Source: Streptomyces sp. 2114.4
GTDB lineage: Bacteria > Actinomycetota > Actinomycetes > Streptomycetales > Streptomycetaceae
NCBI RefSeq assembly: GCF_900187385.1
Contig: NZ_FYEY01000001.1
Span: 1,922,001 to 1,986,000 of the forward strand
DNA length: 64,000 bases
Direction of reading: 5' to 3'
The notes beneath the pieces are model-generated. The model searched no databases. It had not been told where the DNA came from and saw only the letters and a list, made by a program, of their open reading frames with translations. Positions within the stretch are counted from its first letter, which is position 1; each line of letters opens with the position of its first letter. Below are positions 47,314 to 56,418 of the stretch, in pieces. A program made the translations under genes and the position numbers.

Positions 47314-47493
47314 ATGGCCAAGGACAAGAAGCAGGACCGCAGTCAGCAGCAGAAGACGGCATCCGCGGCCGAGCGCGGCCAGCAGGAAGCCCAGAAGGCG
47401 AGCCTGGAGGCACAGTCCCAGGCGCGGTCGCAGGCCCAGGGCAGCCCGGCAGATGTTGCACGTAAGCACCAGCGGCGCTTCGGTCACAACTGA
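47314..47493 (+). CDS. Small Gln/Lys/Ala-rich soluble protein, 59 aa
   Basis: The ATG at 47314 has AGGAGG 8 nt upstream. The peptide is hydrophilic and probably largely helical or disordered (MAKDKKQDRSQQQKTASAAE ... DVARKHQRRFGHN). No Cys, Trp or membrane span. It is divergent from the NYN-domain gene and followed by a strong terminator, which supports its being a real transcription unit. Similar tiny Gln-rich proteins are found in streptomycetes without known function. Confidence 0.78.
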   Translation: MAKDKKQDRSQQQKTASAAERGQQEAQKASLEAQSQARSQAQGSPADVARKHQRRFGHN

Positions 47494-47522
47494 TCTCAAC
47501 TGAGCCACGCCGCACAGTGGTT

Positions 47523-47553
47523 GAGGGGCGCGTCCACTTCGGGCGCGCCCCTC
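47523..47553 (+). terminator. Terminator hairpin after the 59-aa gene
   Basis: A perfect 10-bp stem, GAGGGGCGCG (47523-47532) with CGCGCCCCTC (47544-47553), around an 11-nt loop, 29 nt after the stop. Confidence 0.82.
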
Positions 47554-47644
47554 GGGGTAGGGCGTGGTGCCAAGGGCCTGTCATCCAGGGTCTGTCCTCA
47601 AGGGCCCGGCTGTCGCGCGGCGTCTGCAGGCCCGCGGCCGGCGG

Positions 47645-50600
47645 TCAGCCCGCCAGGCAGGACGGGCCGAGCAGCACCTTGAGGTCACCGAACAGCGACG
47701 GGTCGGGCGTGACCCGGTGCCGGTCGAGCCGGAGCACGGTCGTCTTGCGTGCCCCCTGGAGTTTGATCCGCACCTCCGTGGAGCCGCGGTGGCTGCTCAG
47801 CACCTCGCCCAGCTTCTCGACCATCGGCGGGGTGACCTTGACCGTGGGAATGGTGATCGTCACGGGGGCGTTGGTGCCGGCCTCGGAGAGGTCGGGGACC
47901 ATCATCTCCATGGCCACCAGCCGCGGGATGTCCTCCCGCTTGTCGAGGCGGCCCTTGACGAAGACCACGGTGTCCTCGACGAGTTGGGTGGACACCAGCT
48001 GGTAGGTCGCCGGGAAGAACATGCAGTCGATGGAGCCGGCCAGGTCCTCGACGGTGGCGATCGCCCAGGCGTTGCCCTGCTTGGTCATCTTGCGCTGCAG
48101 GCCGGAGATGATGCCGCCGATGGTGACGATCGAACCGTCGGAGTAGTCGCCGCCGGTCAGCTGGGCGATGGCGGCGTCCGCCTTGTCGGACAGCACGTGT
48201 TCCAGGCCGAAGAGCGGGTGGTCGGAGACGTAGAGGCCCAGCATCTCGCGCTCCTGGGCGAGGAGATAGGTCTTGTCCCACTCGATGTCCGAGAACTCCA
48301 CGTCCAGACCGAAGCCGGGGCCCTCGTCCGCACTGTCGTCGCCCATGCCGCCGAAGAGGTCGAACTGCCCCTCGGCCTCCTTGCGCTTGACCTGGACGAC
48401 GTTGTCGATCATCGGTTCGTAGTGCGCCGTCAGGCCCTTGCGGGTGTGGCCCATCTCGTCGAAGGCGCCGGCCTTGATCAGCGATTCGGTGGTGCGCTTG
48501 TTGCAGACGACCGCGTCGACCTTGTCGAGGTAGTCGGGGAAGGAGAGGTACTTTCCCTTCGCCTTGCGGCAGCGGATGATCGAGTCGACGACGTTCTGGC
48601 CGACGTTACGGACCGCGGTGAGACCGAAGAGGATCACATCGTCGCCCTGGGCGGCGAAGTTGGCCTCGGACTCGTTGACGTTCGGCGGCAGCACCTTGAT
48701 GCCCATGCGGCGGCATTCGTTCAGGTAGACCGCCGACTTGTCCTTGTCGTCGCGCACGGAGGTCAGCAGCGCGGACATGTACTCGGCCGGGTAGTTGGCC
48801 TTGAGGTAGGCGGTCCAGTAGGTGACCAGGCCGTACGCGGAGGAGTGCGCCTTGTTGAAGGCGTAGCCGGCGAAGGGGACCAGGACGTCCCACAGGGCCT
48901 GGATGGCCTGGTCGGAGAAGCCGTTCTTGCGGGCGCCCTCCTGGAAGAGGACGAAGTTCTTCGCCAGTTCCTCGGGCTTCTTCTTGCCCATGACGCGGCG
49001 GAGGATGTCGGCCTCGCCGAGGGAGTACCCGGCGATGATCTGGGCGGCCTTCTGCACCTGCTCCTGGTAGACGATCAGGCCGTAGGTCAGGCCCAGGACC
49101 TCCTTGAGGGGCTCCTCCAGCTCCGGGTGGATCGGGGTGATCTCCTGGAGGCCGTTCTTGCGCAGCGCGTAGTTGGTGTGCGAGTCCATGCCCATCGGGC
49201 CGGGACGGTAGAGCGCCGAGACGGCGGAAATGTCCTCGAAGTTGTCGGGCTTCATCAGCCGCAGCAGCGAACGCATCGGGCCGCCGTCGAACTGGAAGAC
49301 GCCGAGGGTGTCGCCGCGGCAGAGCAGCTCGAAGGTCTTGGGGTCGTCGAGCGGTACGGAGAGCATCTCCAGGTCGACGCCCTTGTTGGCCTTCACCATC
49401 TTGACGGCGTCGTCCATGATCGTGAGGTTGCGCAGGCCCAGGAAGTCCATCTTGAGCAGGCCCAGCGACTCGCACTGGGGGTAGTCCCACTGCGTGATGG
49501 TCACGCCGTCGGTGTGCCGCGTCCAGAGCGGGGCGTGGTCGACGATGGGCTCACTGGACATGATCACGCCGGCCGCGTGCACACCCATCTGACGGACCAG
49601 GCCCTCCACACCCTTGGCGGTGTCGATGACCTTCTTGACGTCCGGCTCGCTCTCGTACATCCCCCGGATCTCGCCCGCCTCGCTGTAGCGCGGGTGCTTG
49701 GGGTCGGTGATGCCGCTGAGGTCGATGCCCTTGCCGAGGACGTCGGCGGGCATGGCCTTGGTGAGGCGGTCGCCCATCGCATAGGGGTAGCCGAGGACGC
49801 GCGCGGAGTCCTTGATGGCGTTCTTGGCCTTGATCTTGCCGTAGGTGCCGATCATGGCGACCTTGTCGGAGCCGTACTTCTCCGTCACATACCGGATCAC
49901 TTCGACGCGCCTGCGCTCGTCGAAGTCGATGTCGACATCGGGCATGGAGACGCGCTCGGGGTTGAGGAACCGCTCGAAGATCAGTCCGTGGGTGATCGGG
50001 TCGAGGTCGGTGATGCCCATGGCGTACGCCACGATCGAACCGGCCGCGGAGCCACGGCCGGGGCCCACCGCGATCCCGTTGTTCTTGGCCCACATGATGA
50101 AGTCGGCGACGACGAGGAAGTAGCCGGGGAACCCCATCTGGATGATGATGTCCATCTCGTACTCGGCCTGCTTCTGCCGGTCCTCGGGGACCCCGTCCGG
50201 GTAGCGGCGCTGCATGCCGGCCCGGACCTCCTCCTGGAACCAGGTGACCTCGGTGTAGCCCTCCGGGATGTCGAACTTCGGCATCAGGTCGCGCTTCTCG
50301 AACATCCCGCTGGTGTCGATCTGCTCGGCCACCAGGAAGGTGTTGGCGCAGCCCTCCTGCCAGGCGTCCGAGGAGTCGATGGCGTACATCTCGTCGGTGG
50401 ACTTGAGGTAGTAGCCGGTGCCGTCGAAGCGGAAGCGGTCCGGGTCGGAGAGGTTCTTGCCGGTCTGGATGCACAGCAGGGCGTCGTGCGCCGTGGACTC
50501 GTGGGCGTAGGTGTAGTGCGAGTCGTTGGTGACCAGCGGGGGGATGCCGAGCTTCTTCCCGATCTCCAGCAGGCCGTCGCGGACCCGGCGCTCGATCTCG

Positions 50601-51196
50601 ATGCCGTGGTCCATCAGCTCCAGGAAATACCGGTCCTTGCCGAAGATGTCCTGGTACTCGGAGGCGGACTTCAGCGCCTCGTCGAACTGGCCGAGCCGCA
50701 GCCGGGTCTGCAGCTCACCGGAGGGGCAGCCGGTGGAGGCGATCAGGCCCTCGGACCACTGGGCGATGGTCTCCTTGTCCATCCGCGGCCACTTCTGCAG
50801 CCAGCCCTCGGCGTAGGCGTCCGAGGACAGCCGGAAGAGGTTGTGCAGACCGGTCTTGTTCGCCGCCCAGATCGTCTTGTGGGTGTAACCACCGGAACCG
50901 GAGACGTCGTCGCGCTTCTGATGCGGCTGGCCCCACTGGATCTTGCGCTTGAGCCGCCGCGACTCCGGCGCCACATACGCCTCGATGCCGATGATCGGCG
51001 TCACCCCGGCCTTCTGCGCCGAGTGGAAGAAGTCGTACGCGCCGTGGAGGTTGCCGTGGTCGGACATGGCGATATGCGTCATGTCCATCTCGTTGCACGC
51101 CTTGAACATGTCCGACAGCCGCGCCGCACCGTCCAGCAGTGAGTACTGGGTGTGGACATGCAGGTGCGTGAAGGGGGGCCTGGACGGGGCTGCCAC
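47645..51196 (-). CDS. dnaE: DNA polymerase III alpha subunit
   Basis: 1183 aa, the replicative polymerase catalytic subunit of the DnaE1 type. The N-terminal PHP domain starts HLHVHTQYSLLDG. The catalytic aspartates of the palm are in SMPDVDIDFDERRR, with other polymerase parts in GPGRGSAAGS and GLIVYQEQVQ. The C-terminal OB-fold region with TIGGIISGLQRKMTKQG and the tail that contacts the clamp and tau follow. The GTG start opens directly before the PHP motif. No intein or frameshift is visible. The gene stands alone on the minus strand. Confidence 0.98.
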   Translation of the reverse strand: MAAPSRPPFTHLHVHTQYSLLDGAARLSDMFKACNEMDMTHIAMSDHGNLHGAYDFFHSAQKAGVTPIIGIEAYVAPESRRLKRKIQWGQPHQKRDDVSGSGGYTHKTIWAANKTGLHNLFRLSSDAYAEGWLQKWPRMDKETIAQWSEGLIASTGCPSGELQTRLRLGQFDEALKSASEYQDIFGKDRYFLELMDHGIEIERRVRDGLLEIGKKLGIPPLVTNDSHYTYAHESTAHDALLCIQTGKNLSDPDRFRFDGTGYYLKSTDEMYAIDSSDAWQEGCANTFLVAEQIDTSGMFEKRDLMPKFDIPEGYTEVTWFQEEVRAGMQRRYPDGVPEDRQKQAEYEMDIIIQMGFPGYFLVVADFIMWAKNNGIAVGPGRGSAAGSIVAYAMGITDLDPITHGLIFERFLNPERVSMPDVDIDFDERRRVEVIRYVTEKYGSDKVAMIGTYGKIKAKNAIKDSARVLGYPYAMGDRLTKAMPADVLGKGIDLSGITDPKHPRYSEAGEIRGMYESEPDVKKVIDTAKGVEGLVRQMGVHAAGVIMSSEPIVDHAPLWTRHTDGVTITQWDYPQCESLGLLKMDFLGLRNLTIMDDAVKMVKANKGVDLEMLSVPLDDPKTFELLCRGDTLGVFQFDGGPMRSLLRLMKPDNFEDISAVSALYRPGPMGMDSHTNYALRKNGLQEITPIHPELEEPLKEVLGLTYGLIVYQEQVQKAAQIIAGYSLGEADILRRVMGKKKPEELAKNFVLFQEGARKNGFSDQAIQALWDVLVPFAGYAFNKAHSSAYGLVTYWTAYLKANYPAEYMSALLTSVRDDKDKSAVYLNECRRMGIKVLPPNVNESEANFAAQGDDVILFGLTAVRNVGQNVVDSIIRCRKAKGKYLSFPDYLDKVDAVVCNKRTTESLIKAGAFDEMGHTRKGLTAHYEPMIDNVVQVKRKEAEGQFDLFGGMGDDSADEGPGFGLDVEFSDIEWDKTYLLAQEREMLGLYVSDHPLFGLEHVLSDKADAAIAQLTGGDYSDGSIVTIGGIISGLQRKMTKQGNAWAIATVEDLAGSIDCMFFPATYQLVSTQLVEDTVVFVKGRLDKREDIPRLVAMEMMVPDLSEAGTNAPVTITIPTVKVTPPMVEKLGEVLSSHRGSTEVRIKLQGARKTTVLRLDRHRVTPDPSLFGDLKVLLGPSCLAG

Positions 51197-51429
51197 GGCG
51201 GGGGACCTCCAAAAGTACGAAACGGCGCGAAGCGCCTCGGCGCGGGACGGCGGTCGGACGGCCGGTGCACGGTCGGCGACGGATGGGTGAGACGGTCTCG
51301 AAGTCTACGACTCCCCACTGACAATCGGCGGGCACCGACGAGTAGCCTCGCGCGTTGTCAGTGGCAGATCCGCGACGGGTTCCGCCACGGCTCTCCGTAC
51401 CCCTTCCGCACCTCAGGAGGCACCCAGCG

Positions 51430-52788
51430 ATGCCGTCCCAGCACGCCCCGGCGCAGGACGCCGAGCAGCGCGGCGAGGAAATCCTCGCCGTCTTCGACAC
51501 CGCCTTCGGGGAGCTGCTCGCCGCCGACCCCGCGGCCTTCCGTGTGAAATTCCGGAAGATGGCCGCCTCCGCCTTCGCCTTCTACCGGGGCACGGCCTGC
51601 CTGTTCTACCGGGACCTGGAGGCCGCGCAGGACGACGGCGGCAAGGACGGCGGCCCGTATCTGGACGAGCAGACCGGCCGGGTGTGGATCCACGGCGATC
51701 TGCACGCCGAGAACTTCGGCACGTACATGGACTCCACGGGCCGGCTGATCTTCAACGTCAACGACTTCGACGAGGCGTACGTCGGGCCGTTCACCTGGGA
51801 CCTCAAGCGGTTCGCCGCCTCGGTCGCGCTGATCGGCTACGCCAAGGCGCTCAGCGACAAGCAGATCACCGACCTGGTGCGCACCTACGCCGCCGCCTAC
51901 CGGGAGCGCATCCACGCGCTGGCCTCGGGGACGAAGAGCTCCGACCGGGACGAGCTGCCGCCCTTCACCCTGGACACGGCCGACGGGCCGCTGCTGGGCG
52001 CGCTGCGCATGGCCCGCTCGCTGACCCGGTTCGGGCTGCTGGACTCCATGACGGAGATCCGCGACTTCGAGCGCCGCTTCTCGGCGGGCGGCGGCAGCGT
52101 CGAACTGGACGCGGCGACCCGCTACAAGGTCCTCGCCGCCTTCGACGGCTATCTGGAGACGCTTCCGGAGTCCAGCCTGGACCGCCCGGACTCCTACCGC
52201 GTCAAGGACGTGGTGGGCCGCCGCGGCATCGGCATCGGCTCGGCCGGTCTGCCGTCGTACAACATCCTGCTCGAGGGCAACAGCGACGCCCTGGAGAACG
52301 ACGTCGTGATCTACATGAAGCAGGCGCAGACCCCGGCCGTCTCCCGGCACATCACCGACCCCGCGGTCCGCGGCTACTTCCAGCACGAGGGCCACCGCAC
52401 GGTGATCTCGCAGCGCGCCCTGCAGGACCACGCCGACCCGTGGCTGGGCTGGACCGAACTGGACGGCGCGGGCCAGCTGGTCGCCGAGATCTCGCCGTAC
52501 GCCGTCGACCTGGACTGGTCGGACATCGACGACCCGGAGGAGATCGCGGCGGTGGTGGCCGACCTGGGCCGGGCCACCGCGACCATGCACGCCGCCGCGG
52601 ACGACGAGAGCGGCCACTCGCTGGTGCCGTTCTCGACGGAGCGGGCCATCGACGCGGCCATCGCCGCCGACGAGGACGGCTTCGCGTCGCTGCTGGTCGA
52701 CTTCGCGCACTCCTACGGCGCCCGCGCCCGCCGTGACCACCAGATCTTCGTGGACCTCTTCCGCAACGGGCGGATCCCGGGGCTGTAG
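51430..52788 (+). CDS. DUF2252-family protein (kinase-like fold)
   Basis: 452 aa from the ATG at 51430, with AGGAGG about 9 nt upstream. The visible signature GRVWIHGDLHAENFGTY and FNVNDFDEAYVGPFTWDL resembles the catalytic and metal-binding loops of aminoglycoside-phosphotransferase-like kinases. That suggests a phosphotransferase fold. A clear Lys/ATP-binding loop is less obvious (KFRKMAASAFAFYRG). The substrate is unknown. It is divergent from dnaE with 233 nt between, and is monocistronic. Confidence 0.88.
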   Translation: MPSQHAPAQDAEQRGEEILAVFDTAFGELLAADPAAFRVKFRKMAASAFAFYRGTACLFYRDLEAAQDDGGKDGGPYLDEQTGRVWIHGDLHAENFGTYMDSTGRLIFNVNDFDEAYVGPFTWDLKRFAASVALIGYAKALSDKQITDLVRTYAAAYRERIHALASGTKSSDRDELPPFTLDTADGPLLGALRMARSLTRFGLLDSMTEIRDFERRFSAGGGSVELDAATRYKVLAAFDGYLETLPESSLDRPDSYRVKDVVGRRGIGIGSAGLPSYNILLEGNSDALENDVVIYMKQAQTPAVSRHITDPAVRGYFQHEGHRTVISQRALQDHADPWLGWTELDGAGQLVAEISPYAVDLDWSDIDDPEEIAAVVADLGRATATMHAAADDESGHSLVPFSTERAIDAAIAADEDGFASLLVDFAHSYGARARRDHQIFVDLFRNGRIPGL

Positions 52789-52901
52789 GGCGGTCAGGAC
52801 GAGAGGGCCGCCGCATGCCGTACGCACCGTATGCACCGGTGCGTACGGCTTCGGACCCCCTTAGCCGCCGCTTACCCCGGCCCATGGCACACTCGGCTGT
52901 A

Positions 52902-53561
52902 ATGGACATCTCGGCGGCACACCTGCGGGCACTGCGCGCAGCGCTTTTCACGGCGCTGTGCGTGACGCTCTCCGCGGGTTCGCACGTCCTGCTGTCCCGT
53001 ATGCCGCTGCCGCTGAGCCTCGTCAGCGCGCTCAGTGCCGCCGTGTTCGCCCTCGCCTACGCGCTGGCCGGCCGGGAGCGCGGCTTCTGGCGGATCGCGT
53101 CGCTGCTGGTCCCCCTGGAACTGGCCGCCGATCTGGCCTTCAGCCTGGGACAGCACACCTGTTACGGAGCGGCCGGCGGCCCGGTCGCCGGCCCGCTGCG
53201 CTCACTGGGCGTGGATCTGCTGTGCGGTGGCGACCCCGTCGGCGCACCGCTGACGCGGCTGTCCCCACAGGACACCGCGCCCGTGATCACCTGGCTCGTC
53301 CTGCTCGCGGCGCATGTGTGCACCGGGCTGCTGGCGGCGGGCTGGCTGCGCCGCGGCGAGCGAGCGCTGCACCAGCTGCTGGGCGCGATGGCGGGCTTCG
53401 CCTTCCGCCCGCTGCTGATCGCCGTCGCGGTCATCGTCGCCGGCGCCGCACCGCGCCGCCCGGTGCCCGCCCCCGTACGGCCCGGGCGCCCCGCCCGCGC
53501 CGTCCCCCTGCTCGTGCACTGCGTCGTGCGCCGTGGACCGCCCTGCGCACTGGCCGCGTAG
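52902..53561 (+). CDS. Polytopic membrane protein with conserved cysteines, copy 1 of the duplicated module
   Basis: 219 aa from the ATG at 52902; a CACACT box 8 nt upstream suggests a leaderless start. Five hydrophobic spans are likely (about 13-31, 38-57, 64-82, 127-149, 160-181). Cys87 (QHTCYG) and Cys108 (DLLCGG) lie in the loop between spans 3 and 4, with GGPVAGPLRSLGV between. Cys20 is in span 1, and Cys207 in a C-terminal VHCVVRRGPP. All four are shared by copy 2 (54632). I know no family name. Its neighbour is an anchored DsbA-like protein. A DsbB/VKOR-like redox partner role is therefore possible, but this is inference. Confidence 0.78.
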   Translation: MDISAAHLRALRAALFTALCVTLSAGSHVLLSRMPLPLSLVSALSAAVFALAYALAGRERGFWRIASLLVPLELAADLAFSLGQHTCYGAAGGPVAGPLRSLGVDLLCGGDPVGAPLTRLSPQDTAPVITWLVLLAAHVCTGLLAAGWLRRGERALHQLLGAMAGFAFRPLLIAVAVIVAGAAPRRPVPAPVRPGRPARAVPLLVHCVVRRGPPCALAA

Positions 53562-53660
53562 GCCTTCGGCCGCGCGGCCCGCGTGCGCCCGCACCGCGTG
53601 CGTACGCCGCCGACCGCACATATCTCCCGCCTCACGGATCTTCACAGAGCAGGAACAGCC

Positions 53661-54509
53661 ATGAGCAACCGCAACAACCAGGCCAACAAGCAGGCAGCCC
53701 GCGAGCGGCTGCGCGCCGAGCGTGAGCGGCAGGCGAAGAAGGACAAGATCCGCCGGCAGCTGATCGTCGGCGGTGCGATCGTCGGCGTCCTGGCGATCGC
53801 CGGTGGCATCGGGGTGGCGGTCTCCTCCATGGACGGCGGCAGCAGCTCCGCCTCCGGGGACAGCACCGACTGGGCGAAGGCCGCGAAGGCCCCGCTGACC
53901 AAGCCCCACAACACCAGCGGCAAGAACGGCACCACGGTCGTCGTCGGCAAGAAGGACGCCAAGAACACCCTGAACCTCTTCGAGGACCCGCGCTGCCCCG
54001 GCTGCGCGGCCTTCGAGCAGAACGTGGGCGCCACCGTCGAGAAGGACATCAAGGACGGCAAGTACAAGGCGTCCTACCACCTGGGCACGTTCCTCGACGC
54101 CAACCTCAAGGGCACCGGCTCCAAGAACGCGCTGAGCGCACTGGGCGCCGCGCTCGACGTCAGCCCCGACGCCTTCCTGAAGTACAAGTACGCGCTGTAC
54201 TCGAAGGAGTTCCACCCGGACGAGACCGGCCCGGACAAGTTCGCCGACGACAGCTACCTGATCAAGGTCGCCGACACCATCCCGGCACTCAAGGGCAACG
54301 CGGCCTTCCAGAAGGCCGTCAAGTCGGGCACGTACGACCGGTGGGCGATGGAGATGTCCAACGCCTTCAGCGCGGTCAAGGACGTCACCAGCACCCCGAC
54401 GATCAAGCTCAACGACACGGTGCTGGGCACGGACAGCCCGCAGGGCAAGGTGGCGCCGTCCAGCGTGGCCGCCTTCAACTCCATGGTGGACAAGGCCCTG
54501 AAGAAGTGA
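53661..54509 (+). CDS. Membrane-anchored DsbA-family thioredoxin-fold protein, copy 1
   Basis: 282 aa from the ATG at 53661, with AGGAACA upstream. A charged cytoplasmic N-terminus (RERLRAERERQAKKDKIRR) precedes one span (~34-55) and an outside domain. The active site is DPRCPGCAAFE (C112, C115) and the cis-Pro loop is VTSTPTIKLN. No other cysteines are seen, unlike the DsbA-like protein at 22690. It follows the membrane protein at 52902 by 99 nt, probably in one transcript. It should act on disulfides outside the cell. Confidence 0.9.
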   Translation: MSNRNNQANKQAARERLRAERERQAKKDKIRRQLIVGGAIVGVLAIAGGIGVAVSSMDGGSSSASGDSTDWAKAAKAPLTKPHNTSGKNGTTVVVGKKDAKNTLNLFEDPRCPGCAAFEQNVGATVEKDIKDGKYKASYHLGTFLDANLKGTGSKNALSALGAALDVSPDAFLKYKYALYSKEFHPDETGPDKFADDSYLIKVADTIPALKGNAAFQKAVKSGTYDRWAMEMSNAFSAVKDVTSTPTIKLNDTVLGTDSPQGKVAPSSVAAFNSMVDKALKK

Positions 54510-54631
54510 CGCGGGCGGCCCGGTCACCGGCCGGGCCGCGTCCCGTACCTCGCGGCCGGCGTGCTCCGTGCGCGCCGGCCGATGCCAAATCTTGACCCGG
54601 GCTCGTGCCGTGCACATGGCAGACTCCCGTC

Positions 54632-55345
54632 ATGCAGGCGACGGGAATACGCCCCGGGGCCCGGCCGGCGGCCGCGCCGGGAGTCCAGCTCAGGGCGCTG
54701 CGGGCGGCACTGTTCACCGCGCTGTGCACCGCCCTGTCCGCGGCCTCCCATGTGCTGCTCTCGCACCACCCGTTACCGCCCGCTCCGGTCCTCGCGACCT
54801 GCGCGGGGGTCTTCGCCGCGGCCTATGCGCTGACCGGCCGGGAGCGCGGATTCGGCGCCGTCGCCGCGCTGCTGGTGCCGCTCGAACTGGCCGCCGACAC
54901 CGTCTTCACCACCGGGCAGCACACCTGTTACGGGCCGGCCGGCGGCCCGGTCACCGGCCCGCTGCGCTCGGTCGGCGTCGAAATGCTGTGCCGGGGCGGC
55001 GAATGGGGCACACCGCTGGCCCGCGCGGCCGTCCGTCCGGGCGCGCCGCTGCCGCCGGCCGTCCCGGCGGCGGCCCCCTGGCTGCTGCTCGCCGCCCATG
55101 TCGCGGTCGGCCTGCTCGCCGCGGCCTGGCTGCACCGCGGGGACGCCGCCCTGGACGCCCTGCTGCGCGCCGCCGCGGCCGGCGCCTTCCGCCCGCTGCG
55201 CACCGCGGTCGCGGTGCGCACCACCACCCCCGCCCCGCCCCGCCGGCGGATCCGGCCGCTGCACCCGCTGCCGCCGCCCCGCCCGCTCCCCCTCCTCGTG
55301 CACTGCGTACGGCGCCGCGGCCCGCCCCGCCCGGCCAGCGCCTGA
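54632..55345 (+). CDS. Polytopic membrane protein with conserved cysteines, copy 2, with a TTA codon
   Basis: 237 aa from the ATG at 54632, with a CAGACT -10-like box 6 nt upstream and no ribosome site. It is homologous to the 52902 product but has a longer N-terminus and a Pro/Arg-rich C-terminal half. The conserved cysteines are Cys32, Cys99 (QHTCYG), Cys120 (EMLCRGG) and the one in LLVHCVRRRGPP. Codon 48 (54773-54775) is TTA, whereas copy 1 has a common Leu codon there. In streptomycetes this means a need for the bldA tRNA, so copy 2 may be made mainly during development. Confidence 0.78.
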   Translation: MQATGIRPGARPAAAPGVQLRALRAALFTALCTALSAASHVLLSHHPLPPAPVLATCAGVFAAAYALTGRERGFGAVAALLVPLELAADTVFTTGQHTCYGPAGGPVTGPLRSVGVEMLCRGGEWGTPLARAAVRPGAPLPPAVPAAAPWLLLAAHVAVGLLAAAWLHRGDAALDALLRAAAAGAFRPLRTAVAVRTTTPAPPRRRIRPLHPLPPPRPLPLLVHCVRRRGPPRPASA

Positions 55346-55390
55346 CCAGCACACCGAAGCCGGCACGACCTCGAGGGGACCCCACCACCC

Positions 55391-56329
55391 ATGAGCAACC
55401 GCAACAACCTCGCCAACAAGACCGCGGCCCGCGAACGCATCCGGGCCGAGCGGGAACGCCAGAAGAAGAAGGACAAGCTGCGCCGCCAACTGACCGCGAC
55501 GGGCGCGGTGATCGGCGTCCTGGCGGTGGCCGGCGGCATCGGCTACGCCGTGATGAAGGCCAACGAGCCCAAGGGCTGGGAGGCCGCCAAGGAGGCCAAG
55601 CTCGTCACGCCCGCGCACACCCAGGGCAAGAACGGCACCGAGATCCTGATAGGCGACAAGAACGCCAAGCAGACCCTGGAGGTCTTCGAGGACGTCCGCT
55701 GCCCGGCGTGTGCGGCCTTCGAGCAGAGCAGCGGCAAGGCCCTGGCCAAGGACATCGAGGACGGCCGGTACCGGGTCCGCTTCACGATGTACACCTTCAT
55801 CGACGGTGCCGGCGGCGGTGAGGGCTCGAAGAACGCGCTGAGCGCGCTCGGCGCGGCGCTGAACGTCAGCCCGGAGGCCTTCTTGCAGTACAAGTCGGCG
55901 CTGTACTCGGCCAAGTACCACCCCGACGAGCGCGAGGACCTGTACGCCAAGGACGCGGAACTGCTCAAGGTCGCCGGCGAGGTGCCGGCGCTGAAGAACG
56001 ACAAGGCGTTCGCCACGGCGGTCAAGAAGGGCACCTACGACCGCTGGGCGATGGAGATGACCGCGCTGTTCGGACGCAAGGGCGTCAAGGGCACGCCCGC
56101 GTTCATGCACGGCGACAAGAAACTGGTCATGCCGCAGGTCCCGCAGCAGCAGATGACGCAGGCGCAGTACAACCAGCTGGCGCAGGCCAACTTCAAGAAG
56201 ATGATCGACAAGGAGTTCGGCCCGGCGAAGAAGCCGGCCGGAGGGGGCGGGGGCAAGGGCGGCAGCACGGGCGAAGGTGGCACGAACGGCATCCGCGAGG
56301 GCGAAAAGGATCCCTCGGGCTCCCACTGA
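55391..56329 (+). CDS. Membrane-anchored DsbA-family thioredoxin-fold protein, copy 2
   Basis: 312 aa. The N-terminal charged segment and single span mirror copy 1. The active site is DVRCPACAAFE (C104, C107) and the cis-Pro loop KGTPAFMHG. Compared with copy 1 it has CPAC instead of CPGC, which usually shifts redox potential, and a Gly/Lys-rich C-terminal tail (~35 residues). It lies 45 nt after the second membrane-protein gene. The substrate range may thus differ between the two copies. Confidence 0.9.
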   Translation: MSNRNNLANKTAARERIRAERERQKKKDKLRRQLTATGAVIGVLAVAGGIGYAVMKANEPKGWEAAKEAKLVTPAHTQGKNGTEILIGDKNAKQTLEVFEDVRCPACAAFEQSSGKALAKDIEDGRYRVRFTMYTFIDGAGGGEGSKNALSALGAALNVSPEAFLQYKSALYSAKYHPDEREDLYAKDAELLKVAGEVPALKNDKAFATAVKKGTYDRWAMEMTALFGRKGVKGTPAFMHGDKKLVMPQVPQQQMTQAQYNQLAQANFKKMIDKEFGPAKKPAGGGGGKGGSTGEGGTNGIREGEKDPSGSH

Positions 56330-56404
56330 GTGCCTTTCGGACAACGGGCGGGCGAATTCCCGGAGTTATCGGAATTCGCCCTCCCGGGTTCGTTTACCGG
56401 CCAG

Positions 56405-56410
56405 TAAGGT
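56405..56410 (+). promoter_or_regulatory. Candidate -10 box (TAAGGT) of a leaderless phoD-like gene
   Basis: TAAGGT ends 8 nt before the GTG at 56419, and no ribosome site is present. It sits in a 89-nt gap after the DsbA-like gene. Confidence 0.55.
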
Positions 56411-56418
56411 GATCGGCC

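Larger units (their letters stand above)
52902..56329 (+). repeat. Tandem duplication of a two-gene module
   Basis: Genes at 52902-53561 and 53661-54509 are followed by homologous genes at 54632-55345 and 55391-56329 in the same order. The membrane proteins share the span-1 block LRALRAALFTALC, the loop QHTCYGxAGGPVxGPLRSxG and the tail LLVHCV. The DsbA-like proteins share the start MSNRNNxANKxAARERxRAE and the block KNALSALGAAL. The shared protein blocks show an old, now diverged duplication rather than a recent one. Confidence 0.85.

Noticed and set aside
47564..51142. 1192-aa plus-strand ORF opposite dnaE
   Set aside because: Shadow of dnaE, with biased composition and no initiation site.
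56330..56418. PHO box upstream of phoD
   Set aside because: No pair of GTTCACC-like direct repeats could be read in this gap.
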